A model generated the notes under the pieces. The model saw nothing but the letters and a program-made list of their open reading frames with translations. It was not told where the DNA came from and ran no database searches. A stretch of 5,467 nucleotides of DNA from assembly GCA_031396505.1 (NCBI GenBank), contig JANNKX010000249.1, forward strand, positions 1-5,467. Reading direction: 5' to 3'. The translations under genes were made by a program, and so were the position numbers. Shown piece after piece: positions 1 through 4,623 of this stretch (positions are counted from its first letter, which is position 1; every line of letters begins with the position of its first letter). Source of the stretch: JAAFHS01 sp031396505. Lineage in GTDB: Bacteria > Pseudomonadota > Alphaproteobacteria > Rhodobacterales > Rhodobacteraceae.

Positions 1-605
1 TTCAGCTTATGGCTGATGATGATCTGCGTCACCCCCTGCGCCTTCAGCTCCAGCATCAGGTCCAGCAGTTTCTGGCTGTCATTTTCCTGCAACGCCGCCG
101 TCGGCTCGTCCAGGATCAGCAACCGCACATCCTTCGCCAGCGCCTTGGCAATCTCGATCAGCTGCTGCTTGCCGACGCCCAGCTTTTCCACCCGCGTGGT
201 TGGAGCCTCGGTCAGGCCGACCTTTTTCAACAGCGTCTCGGTTTTCTGGAATGCCTGCGCCCAGTTGATCACGCCGCGCGTGGCCACCTCGTTGCCCAGA
301 AACAGGTTTTCGGCAATCGACAGCAGCGGCACCAACGCCAGTTCCTGATGAATGATGATGATCCCGTGGTTTTCACTGTCGCGGATGTTGCGGCAGGCCA
401 GTGACGCGCCGTCATAGAGAATGTCACCCTCATAGGATCCGTGCGGGTAAACCCCCGACAGCACCTTCATCAGCGTGGATTTCCCCGCGCCGTTTTCGCC
501 GCAGATCGCATGAATCTCGCCTGCCTCCACGGTTAGGCTGACGTTGTCCAACGCCCGCACCCCCGGAAAGACCTTGCTGATCCCCCGCATCTCCAACAAT
601 GGCAT
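1..605 (-). CDS. gguA: Multiple-monosaccharide ABC transporter ATP-binding protein, GguA type (5' part only, 201 codons)
   Basis: This is the cytoplasmic ATPase that powers import of sugars delivered by the ChvE binding protein. Reading leftward from ATG at 605, the frame stays open for 201 codons and leaves the window. The family is about 500 residues with two fused ATPase domains, so only domain 1 is seen. Visible motifs are Walker A GENGAGKST (36-44), the Q-loop HQELALVP (Q87), the family-type signature LGVGKQQLIEIAKAL (142-156, in place of the usual LSGGQ), Walker B LLILDEPT (162-169, D166/E167) and the H-loop histidine in ISHKL (H199). The start has GGGAG at 616-620, ten bases upstream. 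It lies downstream of chvE in the same orientation, and a gguB permease gene would be expected beyond the left edge. The family call is firm. The exact sugar specificity is inferred from the chvE neighbour. Confidence 0.95.
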   Translation of the reverse strand, partial: MPLLEMRGISKVFPGVRALDNVSLTVEAGEIHAICGENGAGKSTLMKVLSGVYPHGSYEGDILYDGASLACRNIRDSENHGIIIIHQELALVPLLSIAENLFLGNEVATRGVINWAQAFQKTETLLKKVGLTEAPTTRVEKLGVGKQQLIEIAKALAKDVRLLILDEPTAALQENDSQKLLDLMLELKAQGVTQIIISHKL

Positions 606-663
606 CACGTGATTTCTCCCGTTGTCGTCCGGCTTGCCCCCATCAGGTGCAAACGCCAACGCC

Positions 664-703
664 GCCCCCCACCCCCACGCCTCCCCGCGGGGGGGTGGGG
701 GGC
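664..703 (-). other. Strong GC-only intercistronic stem-loop between chvE and gguA
   Basis: A perfect 13-base inverted repeat is present: arm 664-676 (GCCCCCCACCCCC on the + strand) pairs with arm 691-703, leaving a 14-base loop. It lies in the 129-base gap after the chvE stop. No T-run follows it on the minus strand, so it does not look like a classic intrinsic terminator. A hairpin after a binding-protein gene commonly protects the upstream mRNA from 3' decay or reduces read-through, giving more binding protein than ATPase; that role is inferred here. The C/G runs resemble intergenic palindromes scattered in some Rhodobacterales genomes, so it could be a repeat family member, but only one copy is in this window. 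Confidence 0.75.
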
Positions 704-732
704 ACGCTTGCGCGACGCCCCCGAGGCGTGCC
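701..732 (-). other. Second inverted repeat immediately after the chvE stop codon
   Basis: GGCACGC (701-707) is the exact reverse complement of GCGTGCC (726-732), enclosing an 18-base loop. Inside it, ACGCC (715-719) can instead pair with GGCGT (725-729). The outer stem begins three bases after the chvE TAG (735-737) and shares bases 701-703 with the larger 13-base stem, so the two helices compete for their bases or stack with an adjusted junction. The position suggests a 3'-end stabilising or attenuating structure for chvE mRNA. The function is inferred. Confidence 0.5.
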
Positions 733-734
733 GT

Positions 735-1811
735 CTACTGCAGCTGATCAGCGGTGTAATAACCTGATCCGACCAGCACGGCCTCATAGTTGGCCGCATC
801 CACGGGCTGACTTTCCAGCAGATAGGACGGCACGACCTTGACGCCGTTGTCATAAGTGCTGGTGTCGTTGATCTCTGGCTCGCCGCCCGACAGCACGGCA
901 TCGACCATGGCAACCGTGACCTTGGCCAGCTCGCGCGTGTCCTTGAAGATCGACGAATACTGCTCGCCCGCGATGATCGACTTAATTGACGGCACTTCGC
1001 AGTCCTGCCCGGTGACGATCGGCATCGCAAGATCGCCCGATCCGTAGCCCACGCCCTTGACCGACGACAGAATGCCGATCGACAGCCCGTCATAGGGCGA
1101 CAGCGCGCCATGCAGCACCTTGTCGCCATAGTTGGACGACAGCAGGTTATCCATGCGTGCCTGTGCCACCGCGCCATCCCATCGCAGGGTGCCGACGACA
1201 TCCATGCCCGTCTGGCCCGACGGGATCACGATGTCGCCCGCCGCAATCATCGGGTCCAGAACCGACATCGCGCCGTTATAGAAGAAGAACGCGTTGTTGT
1301 CGTCCGGGCTGCCGCCGAACAGTTCGACATTCCACGGCTTTGCATCGGCAAAGCGCGCCTGCAGGCCCGCGACAAGGCTTTCCGCCTGCTGCACGCCGAC
1401 CTTGAAGTTGTCGAAGGTCGCGTAATAATCGACCGATCCGCTTTCGCGGATCAGGCGGTCATAGGCGATGACCTTGATCCCGGCCGCGGCGGCATTGTCC
1501 AGCGCGTTCGACAGCGTGGTGCCGTCAATCGCCGCGATCACCAGTGCCTTGACGCCCTTGGTGATCATGTTTTCAATCTGCGCCAGCTGGTTGGGGATAT
1601 CATCCTCGGCATATTGCAGGTCCGTGGCGTATCCTGCCGCCGTGAACTGCTCCACCATCGACGCGCCATCCGAAATCCAGCGTGCCGATGATTGCGTCGG
1701 CATCGCGATGCCGATGGTGCCCTTGTCCTGCGCAAATGCCGGCAGACCCGTGACCGATGAAGCAGCCGCAGCGCCACCAAGCGCCAAAAGCGCCCGTCTT
1801 GAAAGTTGCAT
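735..1811 (-). CDS. chvE: Periplasmic multiple-monosaccharide-binding protein ChvE (358 aa)
   Basis: This is the solute-binding protein of a CUT2-type sugar ABC importer. It captures monosaccharides in the periplasm and hands them to the GguA/GguB transporter. In Agrobacterium the same protein also presents sugars to the VirA sensor and to chemotaxis. The sequence follows Agrobacterium ChvE nearly end to end: GIAMPTQSSARWISDG (34-49), DDIPNQLAQIENM (70-82), IDGTTLSNAL (95-104), VIAYDRLI (114-121), LFGGSPDDNNAFFFYNGAM (164-182), LSPYDGLSIGI (237-247), GQDCEVPSIKSIIAGEQY (268-285) and IFKDTRELA (288-296). Residues 1-27 are a signal peptide ending AFA before Q28. It begins MQLSRRALLALGG, a twin-arginine-like start. 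The start at 1811 is preferred over an upstream in-frame ATG at 1892 because it has GGGAGGAG at a proper distance and begins directly with the signal peptide. It is first of a leftward operon with gguA. Confidence 0.97.
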   Translation of the reverse strand: MQLSRRALLALGGAAAASSVTGLPAFAQDKGTIGIAMPTQSSARWISDGASMVEQFTAAGYATDLQYAEDDIPNQLAQIENMITKGVKALVIAAIDGTTLSNALDNAAAAGIKVIAYDRLIRESGSVDYYATFDNFKVGVQQAESLVAGLQARFADAKPWNVELFGGSPDDNNAFFFYNGAMSVLDPMIAAGDIVIPSGQTGMDVVGTLRWDGAVAQARMDNLLSSNYGDKVLHGALSPYDGLSIGILSSVKGVGYGSGDLAMPIVTGQDCEVPSIKSIIAGEQYSSIFKDTRELAKVTVAMVDAVLSGGEPEINDTSTYDNGVKVVPSYLLESQPVDAANYEAVLVGSGYYTADQLQ

Positions 1812-1815
1812 TATA

Positions 1816-1824
1816 TCTCCTCCC
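1816..1824 (-). promoter_or_regulatory. Strong ribosome binding site that fixes the chvE start
   Basis: On the minus strand GGGAGGAGA ends four bases before the ATG at 1811, giving about five bases between AGGAG and the start codon. It is the best Shine-Dalgarno match in the window. It rules out the longer reading from 1892, whose first 27 residues look like translated leader. A strong site fits the high expression usual for periplasmic binding proteins. Confidence 0.85.
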
Positions 1825-1863
1825 TGGCCGCACGTGAATGGCGGCAATACTCCCCCGGATGCA

Positions 1864-1876
1864 GGGCCATAGGCCC
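1864..1876 (-). other. Small hairpin in the chvE leader
   Basis: A perfect 5-base stem, GGGCC/GGCCC, with a three-base loop lies in the presumed chvE 5' untranslated region, reading GGGCCTATGGCCC in the transcript direction. A nearly identical hairpin stands in the leader of the transaminase gene at 4585-4599. No function can be assigned. Confidence 0.35.
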
Positions 1877-1924
1877 AACGCAGCCGTAGCAAGAGTGTTG
1901 CAATATCAAGTCATATCCGTCAAA

Positions 1925-1948
1925 TGATGAAAGAGTATACATTCATCA
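1925..1948. promoter_or_regulatory. Candidate LysR-type operator in the divergent chvE / regulator control region
   Basis: TGATGAA (1925-1931) and TTCATCA (1942-1948) form a perfect 7-base dyad around an AT-rich 10-base spacer that contains GTATAC. It sits in the 147-base gap between the divergent chvE and LysR-type genes and ends ten bases before the regulator's ATG. On the chvE side it is directly upstream of a possible -35 element TTGACG (minus strand, 1918-1923), for which I could not find a convincing -10. LysR-family proteins usually bind interrupted dyads in such gaps, activating the divergent gene and limiting their own transcription. The assignment to this regulator is inferred from position. 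Confidence 0.5.
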
Positions 1949-1958
1949 CGGAAATGGT

Positions 1959-2906
1959 ATGAATACCGGCCAAAATGCCGACTTTCTGCTGCAACGCGGG
2001 ATCAAGTTGAACCACCTGCGGCTTTTGTCCGCGCTGGCCGAAACCGGGCAGATGTCGCAGGCTGCGGCCCAGATCGGCATTGCCCAGCCCGCCGCATCGC
2101 GCCTGTTGGCCGAGGTTGAACGCATCGTGGGCCAACCTGTCCACCACCGCACCGGGCGCGGGATGCGCCTGACGGCGGTGGGGCAGGCCTTTGCCTTGCG
2201 CGCGCAGCGTATCCAGTCGGAATTGCGCGATGCTATGCGCGACATGGCCGAGGCGGCGTCCGGCGGGGCCGGACATGTGCGCATTGGTTCGGTGACTGGC
2301 CCCGCAATTGACCGCGTCCTGCCCGTTTTGCGCAACGCCCGTTTTACCGCGCCGCAGGTGACGTTTGATGTGATCGTGGCCCCCTCGGACATCCTGTGCG
2401 AACATCTGTTGTCGGGCCGCATCGACTTTGCCATCGGCCGCTTGCCCGAAGGTCCGGGGCGCGAACTGTTCATCCTTGACGAAATTGCGTCCGAACCTGT
2501 GTCTCTGGTCGTGCGGCGTGGCCATCCGCTCGCCCGGCAACAGAACCCCAACGTGCAAGACCTGCTTGCCTATGACTGGGTCATGCCCCCGGCGGATTCG
2601 TTGCTGACCCGCACTGTGCTTGCCCGGTTGCAGGCCCATGGCGCACAAAACCCACCGCAATGGTTGTCGACTGCGTCATTCCTGCTGACATTCGCGTTGT
2701 TGCAGCAATCGAATGCCATCGCGCCCCTTGCCCGCGCCGTTGCCAACAGCTTTTGCCACGTTTCCGACAGCCCTTACGTCATTCTGGCGGTCGATCTGGA
2801 AATTGATGTCGCGCCCTTTGGCCTCGTCACCCGCGCCGATGCCTTGCTGACGCCAACCGCCGCCAAGATCGCCCGCGACATTCAAGTGCAGCCACAACTC
2901 CTGTAA
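1959..2906 (+). CDS. gbpR: LysR-family transcriptional regulator, probable GbpR-type sugar regulator of chvE (315 aa)
   Basis: This is a cytoplasmic DNA-binding regulator of normal LysR length. The N-terminal winged helix-turn-helix spans about 17-76: LNHLRLLSALAETGQMSQAA, then IAQPAASRLLAEVE around the recognition helix, then a wing ending near GMRLTAVGQAF. A linker helix leads to the effector-binding domain, which begins near GHVRIGSVTG (105-114) and includes LSGRIDFAIGRL (151-162) and VSLVVRRGHPLA (181-192). It is divergent from chvE across 147 bases, the arrangement known for Agrobacterium gbpR, whose product controls chvE in response to sugars. The LysR family is certain. The gbpR identity rests on context and is inference. 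The ATG at 1959 has only a weak GGAA upstream and puts 16 residues before the usual LysR start, so a start at the TTG at 2007 cannot be excluded. Confidence 0.9.
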   Translation: MNTGQNADFLLQRGIKLNHLRLLSALAETGQMSQAAAQIGIAQPAASRLLAEVERIVGQPVHHRTGRGMRLTAVGQAFALRAQRIQSELRDAMRDMAEAASGGAGHVRIGSVTGPAIDRVLPVLRNARFTAPQVTFDVIVAPSDILCEHLLSGRIDFAIGRLPEGPGRELFILDEIASEPVSLVVRRGHPLARQQNPNVQDLLAYDWVMPPADSLLTRTVLARLQAHGAQNPPQWLSTASFLLTFALLQQSNAIAPLARAVANSFCHVSDSPYVILAVDLEIDVAPFGLVTRADALLTPTAAKIARDIQVQPQLL

Positions 2907-2949
2907 CCCGCGCAAACGGGACAAGTCACACTGGATATCGAACAGAAAA

Positions 2950-3033
2950 TGGTGGGCGACCCTGGAATCGAACCAGGCACGGGTCGCCCCGGGAGAGTTA
3001 CAGTCTCCTGCCGCACCTTGCAGCGCGTCGCCC
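2950..3033 (-). tRNA. tRNA-Tyr (anticodon GTA), class II, CCA encoded
   Basis: Reading leftward from 3033, the 84-base gene folds as follows: acceptor stem GGGCGAC/GTCGCCC (7 pairs, perfect), D arm GCTG-CAAGGTG-CGGC, anticodon arm GGAGA-CTGTAAC-TCTCC (5 pairs, anticodon GTA after T33), and a 14-base variable arm with stem CGGG/CCCG. Then come T arm CCTGG-TTCGATT-CCAGG, discriminator A and an encoded CCA (2950-2952). The anticodon and long variable arm both fit bacterial tyrosine tRNA. Base 8 is G and base 14 is C, where nearly all tRNAs have U8 and A14. In this register base 21 is G. In the precursor, T at -1 and G at -2 could extend the acceptor helix by pairing with the discriminator and first C of CCA. 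Four T residues follow the CCA end. Confidence 0.92.
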
Positions 3034-3045
3034 ACTCTGGGGCGC

Positions 3046-3074
3046 GGCATACGATAGGGGACTGGGGGCGTCAA
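3046..3074 (-). promoter_or_regulatory. Sigma70-type promoter of the tRNA-Tyr gene
   Basis: On the minus strand the -35 box TTGACG (3069-3074) and the -10 box TATGCC (3046-3051) are separated by exactly 17 bases (3052-3068). The predicted start near 3039 leaves only about six bases before the mature tRNA 5' end at 3033. The stretch after the -10 is GC-rich (GCGCCCC), as in stable-RNA promoters under stringent control. That regulation is inferred. Confidence 0.7.
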
Positions 3075-3139
3075 GCAGGATCGCGGCTTTCGGACCCCGG
3101 AAAACTGCCCTATGAACGGGATGAACAAAAGGGCGGATC

Positions 3140-3928
3140 ATGACTGGACAAAAACCCTCTTGGGTGATCGACAAGGAACGCGGTCGCAAGGCCGAAGCGC
3201 GCGAAACCGTCTGGCTGTTCGGGCTGCATGCCGTGCGCGACGCGCTGCAAAACCCCGCCCGCGAAAAGCTGCGCCTTGTTGTCACCAAGAACGCGCTTGA
3301 TAAACTGGAACAGGCCGTGGCCGCGTCCGGCATGACACCCGAAGTTGCCGATCCGCGCAAATTCGACGTGCCGATTGACGAAGGATCAGTCCACCAAGGC
3401 GCCGCTTTGGAAGTGCGCGCCCTGCAGTGGGGCAGTTTGGCGGATGTCTGCATCGGGGGCAAGGGTGCGCCCCTGGTCGTGCTCTTGGACCGCGTCACCG
3501 ATCCCCACAACGTCGGTGCCGTCCTGCGCTCGGCCGAGGTATTCGGTGCGCGTGCCGTCATCGCGCCGCGGCATCATTCCGCTCCCGAAACTGGGGCACT
3601 GGCGAAAACCGCCAGCGGTGCGCTGGAACGTCAGCCCTATCTGCGGGTGACCAACCTTGGTGATGCCATGCAGGAACTGCGCGACATGGGCTATGTCCTG
3701 ATCGGGCTTGATGGCGATGGCCCCGTCACCCTGAACGCGGCGCTGGCAACCGCCAGCCCCCGCGCCGTTGGTCTTGTGATGGGGGCCGAAGGGCCGGGCC
3801 TGCGCGAACGCACGCGTGAAACTTGCGATATACTGGCGCGCATCCCCTATCCTGGCGGCTTTGGCTCGCTCAACGTGTCCAACGCAGCCGCTGTTGCGCT
3901 TTACGCCGCAACCGCCCGTTCACAATGA
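3140..3928 (+). CDS. rlmB: 23S rRNA (guanosine-2251-2'-O)-methyltransferase RlmB, SPOUT/TrmH family (262 aa)
   Basis: The enzyme transfers a methyl group from S-adenosylmethionine to the 2'-hydroxyl of G2251 in the peptidyl-transferase P-loop of 23S rRNA. An N-terminal basic tail (1-24) is followed by the small RNA-binding domain starting FGLHAVRDAL (27-36). The SPOUT catalytic domain starts near 111. Its three trefoil-knot motifs are clear: motif 1 LLDRVTDPHNVGAVLRSAEV (N124, R130), motif 2 GLVMGAEGPGL (211-221, E217) and motif 3 IPYPGGFGSLNVSNAAAVALY (235-255, S243, N245). Length is normal. The ATG at 3140 has AAGGGCGG a few bases upstream. An upstream ATG at 3112 is in another frame. It is divergent from the tRNA-Tyr gene, with a possible weak -10 TATGAA at 3111-3116. 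The distinction from tRNA Gm18 methyltransferase TrmH rests on the N-terminal domain and motif style. Confidence 0.93.
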   Translation: MTGQKPSWVIDKERGRKAEARETVWLFGLHAVRDALQNPAREKLRLVVTKNALDKLEQAVAASGMTPEVADPRKFDVPIDEGSVHQGAALEVRALQWGSLADVCIGGKGAPLVVLLDRVTDPHNVGAVLRSAEVFGARAVIAPRHHSAPETGALAKTASGALERQPYLRVTNLGDAMQELRDMGYVLIGLDGDGPVTLNAALATASPRAVGLVMGAEGPGLRERTRETCDILARIPYPGGFGSLNVSNAAAVALYAATARSQ

Positions 3929-3975
3929 TGCGACGACCCACTGGTATCCACGCAAATCACCCCCATATTTACATT

Positions 3976-4004
3976 GGAGCCTGTGGCCCGGAACGCCCGG
4001 CTCC
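3976..4004 (+). other. Inverted repeat downstream of rlmB
   Basis: GGAGCC (3976-3981) and GGCTCC (3999-4004) are exact reverse complements. Inside them GGC (3985-3987) and GCC (3995-3997) can extend the helix after an asymmetric bulge. It lies 48 bases after the rlmB stop. No T-tract follows, so it is at best a weak terminator or the first element of a structured leader for the downstream CoA-binding gene. Confidence 0.4.
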
Positions 4005-4034
4005 TTGACTTCACTGTCCCTCGTTCCGCCACTT

Positions 4035-4065
4035 GGCGCCCGGCCCTTGGCTCGGGCGTCCTTTT
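4035..4065 (+). terminator. Terminator-like hairpin in the leader of the CoA-binding gene
   Basis: Bases 4035-4043 pair with 4052-4060: six core Watson-Crick pairs CGCCCG/CGGGCG (4037-4042 with 4053-4058), an outer G-C and two G-U pairs. The loop is CCCTTGGC, and C then TTTT (4062-4065) follow. This has the form of an intrinsic terminator but ends only 18 bases before the next ATG. No promoter could fit between it and the gene, so it can only act as an attenuator or partial terminator for transcripts entering from rlmB or from a promoter in the gap. Its loop CCCTT is complementary to AAGGG (4069-4073) of the next gene's ribosome binding site. Confidence 0.5.
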
Positions 4066-4067
4066 GT

Positions 4068-4073
4068 GAAGGG
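4068..4073 (+). promoter_or_regulatory. Ribosome binding site of the CoA-binding gene, complementary to the upstream hairpin
   Basis: GAAGGG stands five bases before the ATG at 4079 and fixes that start. AAGGGCC (4069-4075) is the exact reverse complement of GGCCCTT (4042-4048), which lies mostly in the loop of the preceding hairpin. The site could therefore be masked by a 7-pair helix or by a loop pseudoknot. The pairing is visible in the sequence. Its use in the cell is inference. Confidence 0.55.
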
Positions 4074-4078
4074 CCCAA

Positions 4079-4513
4079 ATGCCTGATTCCGACGCAGAAA
4101 TCCCCGATATCCTGCGGTCCGTGCGCACCATCGCCCTTGTCGGATGGTCCCCAAAACCTGACAGACCCAGCCATCGCGTGGCCCGTTTTTTGGCGGCGCA
4201 CGGGTATAGGGTCATCCCTGTCAACCCTGGGCAGATCGGCGTAAGCGCTCTTGGTACCACAGTGCGCGCTAGCCTTACAGACATCACTGAACCTGTTGAT
4301 ATGGTTGATATCTTCCGCCGCAGCGACGAGGCGGGGGCCGCCGTGGATCAGGCGCTTGCCGCATTTCCCAACCTGCGCGCCGTTTGGATGCAGTTGGATG
4401 TGGTGGATGAGGCCGCAGCCGCGCGTGCCCGCGCACGTGGCGTCAAGGTCGTGATGAACCGTTGCCCCGCCATCGAAATTCCGCGTTATGGAATTGCGTC
4501 GGTTGACCGCTGA
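4079..4513 (+). CDS. CoA-binding domain protein, YccU type (144 aa)
   Basis: This is a small single-domain cytoplasmic protein with the Rossmann-like CoA-binding fold of the succinyl-CoA ligase alpha subunit. Typical family stretches are present: IALVGWSPKPDRPSHRVARF (18-37, nucleotide/CoA loop), HGYRVIPVNPGQIG (41-54), PVDMVDIFRRSDEA (72-85), LRAVWMQLDVVDEAAA (99-114) and GVKVVMNRCPAIE (121-133). The cysteine in NRCP is a conserved family position. Length matches the family at about 140 residues. The physiological role of YccU-type proteins is not established, so no reaction is given. The start at 4079 has GAAGGG at five bases. It lies 150 bases after rlmB in the same direction, separated by hairpins, so cotranscription is possible but attenuated. 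The transaminase downstream has its own promoter. Confidence 0.9.
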   Translation: MPDSDAEIPDILRSVRTIALVGWSPKPDRPSHRVARFLAAHGYRVIPVNPGQIGVSALGTTVRASLTDITEPVDMVDIFRRSDEAGAAVDQALAAFPNLRAVWMQLDVVDEAAAARARARGVKVVMNRCPAIEIPRYGIASVDR

Positions 4514-4528
4514 CCCGCGCGCACCGAT

Positions 4529-4542
4529 AATTTGATCAAATT
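4529..4542. promoter_or_regulatory. Perfect 14-base palindrome, candidate operator of the transaminase promoter
   Basis: AATTTGATCAAATT is its own reverse complement over all 14 bases and is strikingly AT-rich for this DNA. It ends two bases before the -35 box of the transaminase promoter, a position fitting an activator site or a repressor overlapping RNA polymerase contacts. The compact spacer-free symmetry resembles sites of GntR/FadR-type regulators. It is not an FNR site, which needs TTGAT-N4-ATCAA. No gene for a matching regulator lies in the window. Confidence 0.6.
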
Positions 4543-4544
4543 CG

Positions 4545-4573
4545 TTGCAGACTCGTCCCCGACCAATTATGCA
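4545..4573 (+). promoter_or_regulatory. Sigma70-type promoter of the transaminase gene
   Basis: The -35 box TTGCAG (4545-4550) and the -10 box TATGCA (4568-4573) are separated by exactly 17 bases (4551-4567). Transcription would start near 4580, giving a leader of about 44 bases before the ATG at 4624. The promoter lies wholly in the gap after the CoA-binding gene, so the transaminase can be transcribed independently. Confidence 0.65.
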
Positions 4574-4584
4574 CATGGGGAACA

Positions 4585-4599
4585 GGGCCTGTATGGCCC
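4585..4599 (+). other. Hairpin in the transaminase leader
   Basis: GGGCC (4585-4589) pairs perfectly with GGCCC (4595-4599) around the loop TGTAT. The same GGCCC could instead pair with GGGCC at 4614-4618, which overlaps the ribosome binding site AAAGGG (4611-4616). An out-of-frame ATG (4593-4595) lies in the loop and right arm, with CAGGG (4583-4587) before it, and opens a 26-codon reading frame that overlaps the transaminase start. Functional use is unproven. Confidence 0.35.
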
Positions 4600-4623
4600 G
4601 CGCCATCACGAAAGGGCCGCGCC

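Noticed and set aside
9..404. Rightward open frames of 131 and 110 codons opposite the gguA part
   Set aside because: The leftward frame carries a complete set of ABC ATPase motifs. The rightward frames are low-complexity, GC-driven shadows.
1812..1892. Longer chvE reading from an ATG at 1892
   Set aside because: It would place 27 residues before a good signal peptide and lacks a good ribosome binding site, while the 1811 start has an excellent one.
1920..2660. Leftward 246-codon open frame opposite the LysR gene
   Set aside because: It lies opposite a clear LysR-family protein, shows no recognisable domain and would span the divergent promoter region.
2907..2920. CCCG-N6-CGGG hairpin after the LysR stop as a terminator
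   Set aside because: The stem is only four pairs with no following T-run on the + strand; too weak to list as a terminator.
2950..3033. Integration site of a genomic island at the tRNA-Tyr gene
   Set aside because: There is no integrase, no repeated 3' tRNA fragment and no change in base composition on either side within the window.
2949..3143. Rightward open frame of 64 codons beginning MVGDPGIEPG
   Set aside because: It is the reverse reading of the tRNA-Tyr gene; the GDPGIEPG string is a well-known artefact of translating a tRNA T arm and acceptor end on the wrong strand.
3929..4078. Known SAM-II or SAM/SAH riboswitch upstream of the CoA-binding gene
   Set aside because: The pseudoknot-like layout is similar, but the conserved core bases of these classes as I remember them are not present, and the downstream gene is not an obvious methionine-cycle gene.
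4529..4542. FNR/Crp-type anaerobic regulator site
   Set aside because: The FNR consensus needs a four-base gap between TTGAT and ATCAA; here the two halves abut and share bases.
3920..4609. Leftward 229-codon open frame opposite the CoA-binding gene
   Set aside because: It is a shadow of the YccU-type frame and its flanks, with no domain signature; the opposite strand has a good ribosome binding site and conserved motifs.
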